64,000 nt of DNA, taken from positions 330,994,305 to 331,058,304 of the forward strand of contig CM042689.1 of NCBI GenBank assembly GCA_023614405.1. Direction: 5' to 3'. The notes under the pieces are model-generated. The model ran no database searches. It was not told the DNA's origin and saw only the letters and a list, made by a program, of their open reading frames with translations. Every line of letters begins with the position of its first letter. The first letter of the stretch is position 1. A program made the translations under genes and the position numbers. This DNA comes from Avena insularis. Its lineage: Eukaryota > Streptophyta > Magnoliopsida > Poales > Poaceae. Below are positions 58,680 through 64,000 of this stretch, piece after piece.

Positions 58680-60770
58680 CCAATTTTGTTAGAAATATAG
58701 TGGAATTCTTCATCCAGGCCCGTTTGATTCAATTCAATTGGATTTGTAAATCAGCTATGGTAAAAATAACAAGGCAGAAGCTTTTCTGCATTCAAACATT
58801 TTTCAAAATTCAACCACAAAAGCTTTTGAGTTGATTCCAACTCTCAAAAATCACATATAACTATACCTTTCTGAATATATAAAAATATATAGGTTTACTT
58901 GCAAAATAATGGTTAAGCAATAAAATAATGCCTCATAGGCCATTCTAGTCACTTTAAATAATTAAAATAAAAAGGTTAAACCTTATTAAATTGTGACACC
59001 ACTTTAAATCACTTTCCCATGTATTGAAATATGTGGTGATGACATGTGTCAACATGATCCCATGTTTTAGTTGGAGAATAGTAAATCTTAAGTAGTTCTT
59101 CAATGAGTAGAAATTACTTTTCTAAAATAAAATAAATAAGACAAGTGTTTAAATGATTGTAATATTTTTGGGGATGCTAGATCATCTAGTGAAAACCTTG
59201 GTGTGATAAATAGAACTAGTTAAGTATTATTTGGTGATTGTGTACCTCGTATTTATTTATAGATGCTAGTACCGACCAAGGATACAAGGAGGAAGGAGAA
59301 TACTACGAGGAATAAGCCGAGGAGAACTTCAACCACTGCTCTACACAAGGCAAGCCTATACTTGCAATCTTGCAAGCCTCACTATACAAGTTAACTTAGC
59401 AATCTTAAACTACTATATTAGCAAGCTAAACAATGCAAGTTCTACTTGCAATCTTACACCACTTGATACCCAAATCCTAGTTTTATTTGCAAGCTTAGTT
59501 ATTTTATTTCTTTATCAAAGCTTTCTAGTGGAGTTTACTTAGTGACTTGTAGACTTGAGAAGGATATTTAAAGGTAGCATAAAGAGCATAAAACTTGGCC
59601 TAGGTTAGATAATCTTGATGTCATCCTGAGGCATGAGATTGAACTGAGATTGAACTTAGATAGGATACACTAGTGCTAAGCATAAAACTTGATCAACTTT
59701 AGATGTAATACTTGATGAAAATGGTTATGAAAACCTTAGAATGATGAGTCATTCTACTGAATTTTTTTGACATGTGTTCTTGAACACCAGATGATTTTGA
59801 TGATGAAAATGTTAAGGCATGAGCCTTAGCCCTTTATAAAACTGATGGTTGTCTGGATGCGATACCATTCCAATTTTACCGTACAACCACAATACCCGAA
59901 AATTGGGTAGGGCTTGACTGGAAATTTATATACCTTAGTATGGGTTACCTTGCGGCCAAGGTTTGAGTTGAGGCTACCTTGTGATAATTTGTCCACCTAT
60001 GCAGTACCCAAGATGATAGTTGGTCATGGTTGGGAGGCCAAACTCACAGGAGAGGTGCCTATACTAGGGCATGTAATTGAAAGGTTAGGATTGATTATCC
60101 GCATACTGAGTATGGTGATTCAGGATTGTTCCTGACGGATGTATTGAATGTTGTGGTGAAAGTGTACCACCTCTACAGAGTGTCAAACTATTCGAATAGC
60201 CGCGTCCGTGGTTATGGACAGTTGGAGTGGCCATACTGTTCTGTCGTGAAATGTTTTCAAAATGACTTATGAAATGATTTATGATTTTAACTTGACCACA
60301 ATAGAGTTGTGATATGAAATTCAAGTTTCCACTTAGGTGTTATAAAACTTTCAACTAGCTTTCTTTGCTTCTAAACTCAGTAGAGATTAATCTGGCTTTT
60401 TGCAAAACAACCTAGAGTTTAGTATTCCTACTCAAAACCACTTCACTTGTTAGTATTAGTTTGCGAGTACTTAAAGACCACTCATGCTTTGTCCCTGGCT
60501 ATTCCTGTGGCCAGACTATGAAGAGAACTATCAGGAGGACGGACAGCAGGAAAGTTACGACAACTAGGATCATCTCCCATCGTCAGCATTGCTTGTGACC
60601 TTGAAGATGGAGTCTCGCCTATGCTACCGTTATTATTACATTATTCCGCTGCTTGAATTGTATTAAGATTGGATCATGAGATCCTTAATTTGTGTAAGAC
60701 CTTATGTATGGTTTGTAATGGATGATGTACTGTGATATCCAATCTGTTATGTCTCGCAAAAATGGTAATC

Positions 60771-62567
60771 CTGGGATTGCGATGTATGGCATAACAGGCA
60801 TCTGGGATTAAAAATCCGGGTGTTGACACTGTCGGAGGGGAGAGATCATCTCGGAGGCCTTCTTCATCACCATGCCAGCCTCCGGTATGATGCGTGAGTA
60901 GTTCGACCTTGGACTATGGGTCCATACAGTAGCTAGATGGTTGTTTCTCCACCTTTGTGCTATCATGTTTAGATCTTTTGAGCTCCGTTCATGATCAAGA
61001 TCATCTATTTGTAATCATGCATCTTGTGTTTGCGGGGATCTGATGGATACTGAGATTACTATGTCGATTAATGATTCTATCTTGTCTTTATGATTGTTGA
61101 TTCTATCATGTATGTGTTGTTTGAGATCTTGCATGCTTTCCGTTTCTAGTAGCTATCTTGGCCAAGTAGATGCTAGTGACTCCAAGAGGGAGTATTTATG
61201 ATCGATAGTGGGTTCATGACTCTATTGAATCTGGGGAAGTGACAGAAATCTCTAAGGTTGTAGATGTGTTGTTGCTACTAGGGAGAAAACAACAATCTCT
61301 TGTTCATGGAACAATTGTATTGTTTACTTTACACACATTGCTTAAAGCAGTTATCCATTGCTTGCAACTTAATACTGGAGGGGGGTCGGATGATAACCTG
61401 AAGGTGGATTACTAGTCATAGATGCGGTTGTATGGCGGTCTATGTATATTGTTGTAATGTCCAATCAAATCTCATAGGATCATGAATGTCTAGTATTTGC
61501 ATTGTTATGCCTTGCTCTGTCCTGTCAATTGCCCCGCTGTAATTTGTTTACCCAGCATGTTATGTTGTTTATCTTAAGGAGAACACCTCTAGTGAATTGT
61601 GGACCCCTATCCAATCTTTACCATTGATACATCTTCCACTGTTACTGTTTACTTTCTGCAAGCTATCCTGGGATTGCGATGTATGGCATAACAAGCATCT
61701 GGGATTAAAAATCCGGGTGTTGACACTGCCGGAGGGGAGAGATCATCTCGGAGGCCTTCTTCATCACCATGCTAGCCTCCGGTATGATGCGTGAGTAGTT
61801 CGACCTTGGACTATGGGTCCATACAGTAGCTAGACGGGTGTTTCTCCTCCTTTGTGCTATCATGTTTAGATCTTGTGAGATCCGTTCATGATCAAGATCA
61901 TCTATTTGTAATCATGCATGTTGTGTTTGCGGGGATCCGATGGATATTGAGATTACTATGTCAGATTGATTAATGATTCTATCTTGTCTTTATGATTGTT
62001 GATTCTATCATGTCTGTGTTGTTTGAGATCTTGCATGCTTTCCATTTCTCGTAGCTATCTTGGCCAAGTAGATGCTAGTGACCCCAAGAGGGAGTATTTA
62101 TGCTCGATAGTGGGTTCATGCCTCTATTGAATCTGGGGAAGTGATAGAAATCTCTAAGGTTGTAGATGTGTTGTTGCTACTAGGGAGAAAACAACAATCT
62201 CTTGTTCATGGAACAATTGTATTATTTAATTTACACACATTGCTTAAAGCAGTTATCCGTTGCTTACAACTTAATACTGGAGGGGGTTCGGATGATAACC
62301 TGAAGGTGGATTACTAGTCATAGATGCAGTTGGATGGTGGTCTATGTATATTGTTGTAATGTCCAATCAAATCTCATAGGATCATGAATGGCTAGTATTT
62401 GCATTGTTATGCCTTGCTCTGTCTTGTCAATTGCCCCGCTGTAATTTGTTTACCCAGCATGTTATGTTGTTTATCGTAAGGAGAACACCTCTAGTGAACT
62501 ATGGACCCCTGTCCAATCTTTACCATTGATACATTTTCCACTGTTACTGTTTAGTTTTTGCAAGCTA
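60771..62567. repeat. 897-bp tandem duplication, two units (copy 2)
   Basis: Units 60771-61667 and 61668-62567, the same phase and period as at 26242-28038. Each begins with the last 58 bp of the G LTR. Confidence 0.85.
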
Positions 62568-62825
62568 CCATTACCTTCCACACCATGTGTTTAATCCTTT
62601 GTTTTCAGCAAACCAGTGAGATTGAAAACCTCACTATTCATTGGAGCAAAGTCTTGAGTCTGTGTTGTGTAGGTTCCAAGTTATAAGAAACACCTTGGGG
62701 TCGTTTCCTTCCTCCTAATGTTTGATAACCTTGGTTTCGTACTGAGGGAAGACTTACTGCTGTGCTCATCAGACCTTCCTCTTGGGGTTTCCCAACGAAG
62801 CTCTACAGTGATCTAAGCCGCATTA
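60829..62825. other. Segment S, copy 2: non-coding
   Basis: Same length (1,997 against 1,996 bp) and nearly the same sequence as 26300-28295. No gene seen; it lies between the G LTR and Sirevirus fragment C exactly as in copy 1. Confidence 0.6.
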
Positions 62826-64000
62826 GTATACTTGGCTTGATTGAAGAAGGTTCCTCCTCTTACTTTCTTGATCTCAAAACCAAGAAATACCCTTAACTCT
62901 CCCATCATAGACATCATGAACCTGTTAGTCTTAAGCTTTGAGAATTCATCATTAAAATCTTTGTTTATTGAGCCAAAGATAATATCATCAACATATATTT
63001 GTCATACGAAAATCTCCCCATTAACCTTCTTAGTAAAAAGAGTGGGATCAATTTTCCCAACCTCAAACCCACGGTCTAACAACAACTCTCTAAGGTGCTC
63101 ATTCCATGTGCATGGAGTTTGTTTAAGCTCATAGAGCGCCTTATCAAGTTTGTAGACATGGTTTGGGAAGTTGGGATCCTCTAACCCCGGGGGTTGCTTC
63201 ACATAAATCAACCCATGCAATGGACCATTTAGAAAAGCACTTTCTAGATCCATTTGTTGCAATTTAAAGTTATGATGTGCCGCATAAGCAAGAAGGATAC
63301 ATATGGACTCAAGGTGAGCCACGGGAGCATATGTCTATCCATAATCAATTTGAGAGAACCCTTGAGATACCAATCTTGCCTTGTTCCTTACAAAAATTCC
63401 ATGTTCATCTTGCTTGTTCTTGAATCCACTTAGTGTCAATAACATCGCGGCAATATTTAGGCTTTTCAACTAACTTCCATACTTTGTTTCTCTCAAAGTT
63501 GTTGAGCTCTTTATGCATTGCTTCCAACCAATCTGAATCTTCAAGAGCTTCCCACCCTTTCTTTGGCTCCACCATGGATATGTGTGCTTAATGCTCACCA
63601 AAATGCTTCAATTGAGCTTGAGTGGACATTCCACTCCTTAGATCACCAAGAACATTCTCAAGAGTGTGGTCTATTCTTTCCAACATTCTATATACTCTAG
63701 CTTTGCGACGAGTTTCGATCTCCTTGTTGTTCCTTGTGGGGATCTCTTCATCATTTTGGTCCTCGTCTTGACCATTATCTTGACCTTGATCATCACTGGT
63801 ATCATTCTCATCATCATGAGGCATAGGTTGACCTTGGTCTTGATCAAGCATAATCCCCGATAGGCGTTCAGATGATCTTGTGGCTGATTGTATAGTTCTG
63901 CCTTATGCGATTGACTCAGCAGTGCTAGACAAACCGGTAAGTGGATAGGCCGGTTCATCTTGCCTAGAGCTTTCTACCTGATCAACTTGATGAGGGTTCT
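62826..64000 (-). pseudogene. Sirevirus pol fragment C, copy 2, runs off the window
   Basis: Uninterrupted version of 28296-28808 plus 38202-38855. It contains the RT part (63002-63322: [26 protein letters not shown]), the RT start near 63560 and the integrase linker (63588-63851: QDEDQNDEEIPTRNN). The site where gag-only element 1 entered copy 1 is a single TCTAT at 63334-63338. Stops and frameshifts show it is a dead fragment. It matches copy 1 up to 63990 and then continues with sequence absent from copy 1, as expected if the duplication breakpoint is there. Confidence 0.85.

Overview
This is plant nuclear DNA made almost entirely of nested LTR retrotransposons. I find no host protein-coding gene, tRNA, rRNA or CRISPR. 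The element types (Sirevirus-like Copia elements with palindrome-rich LTRs, a chromodomain Gypsy, gag-only elements with very long LTRs, a 1.9-kb Copia-type solo LTR) suggest a large-genome grass, probably Pooideae/Triticeae-like. That assignment is inference from style, not a database match.

The layout becomes clear once target-site duplications (TSDs) are used to peel off insertions. The base layer is a chromovirus-type Gypsy ('G': ORF0, gag, pol with a chromodomain-like end, about 4-kb LTR), followed by a 2.0-kb non-coding segment ('S', holding an 897-bp tandem duplication) and a 1.2-kb reverse-strand Sirevirus pol fragment ('C'). The series G-LTR, S, C occurs twice in the same order and strand: copy 1 over 6889-38855 and copy 2 over 44653-64000. 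They look like two copies of a tandem duplication of about 13 kb. The likely breakpoint is at 38855/38856, where C joins the middle of the G leader.

Later insertions: (1) a decayed Copia ending at 6888, whose 5' end is lost or lies off the left edge beyond a possible DNA-transposon end at 1-420; (2) a deleted Sirevirus, 7733-12987, plus strand, TSD GCAAG; (3) a near-complete Sirevirus, 13284-25097, minus strand, TSD ATTAC; (4) a gag-only element with an open 367-residue gag, 28809-38196, minus strand, TSD TCTAT; (5) a second gag-only element, 46500-58679, minus strand, TSD CCAAT, itself holding a solo LTR at 51091-52999, TSD GTTCA. For the Copia and insertions 2, 4 and 5 the unoccupied site survives in the other duplication copy, so they postdate the duplication. 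For insertion 3 the matching site has been deleted from copy 2.

The most striking signals are: arrays of 13-nt odd palindromes just upstream of the TATA box in both Sireviruses, with different sequence but the same 6+1+6 geometry; a perfect run of 135 GTT units inside a retroelement gag; gag-only elements with an open gag; and a Gypsy pol broken by about fifteen stop codons but apparently no frameshift.
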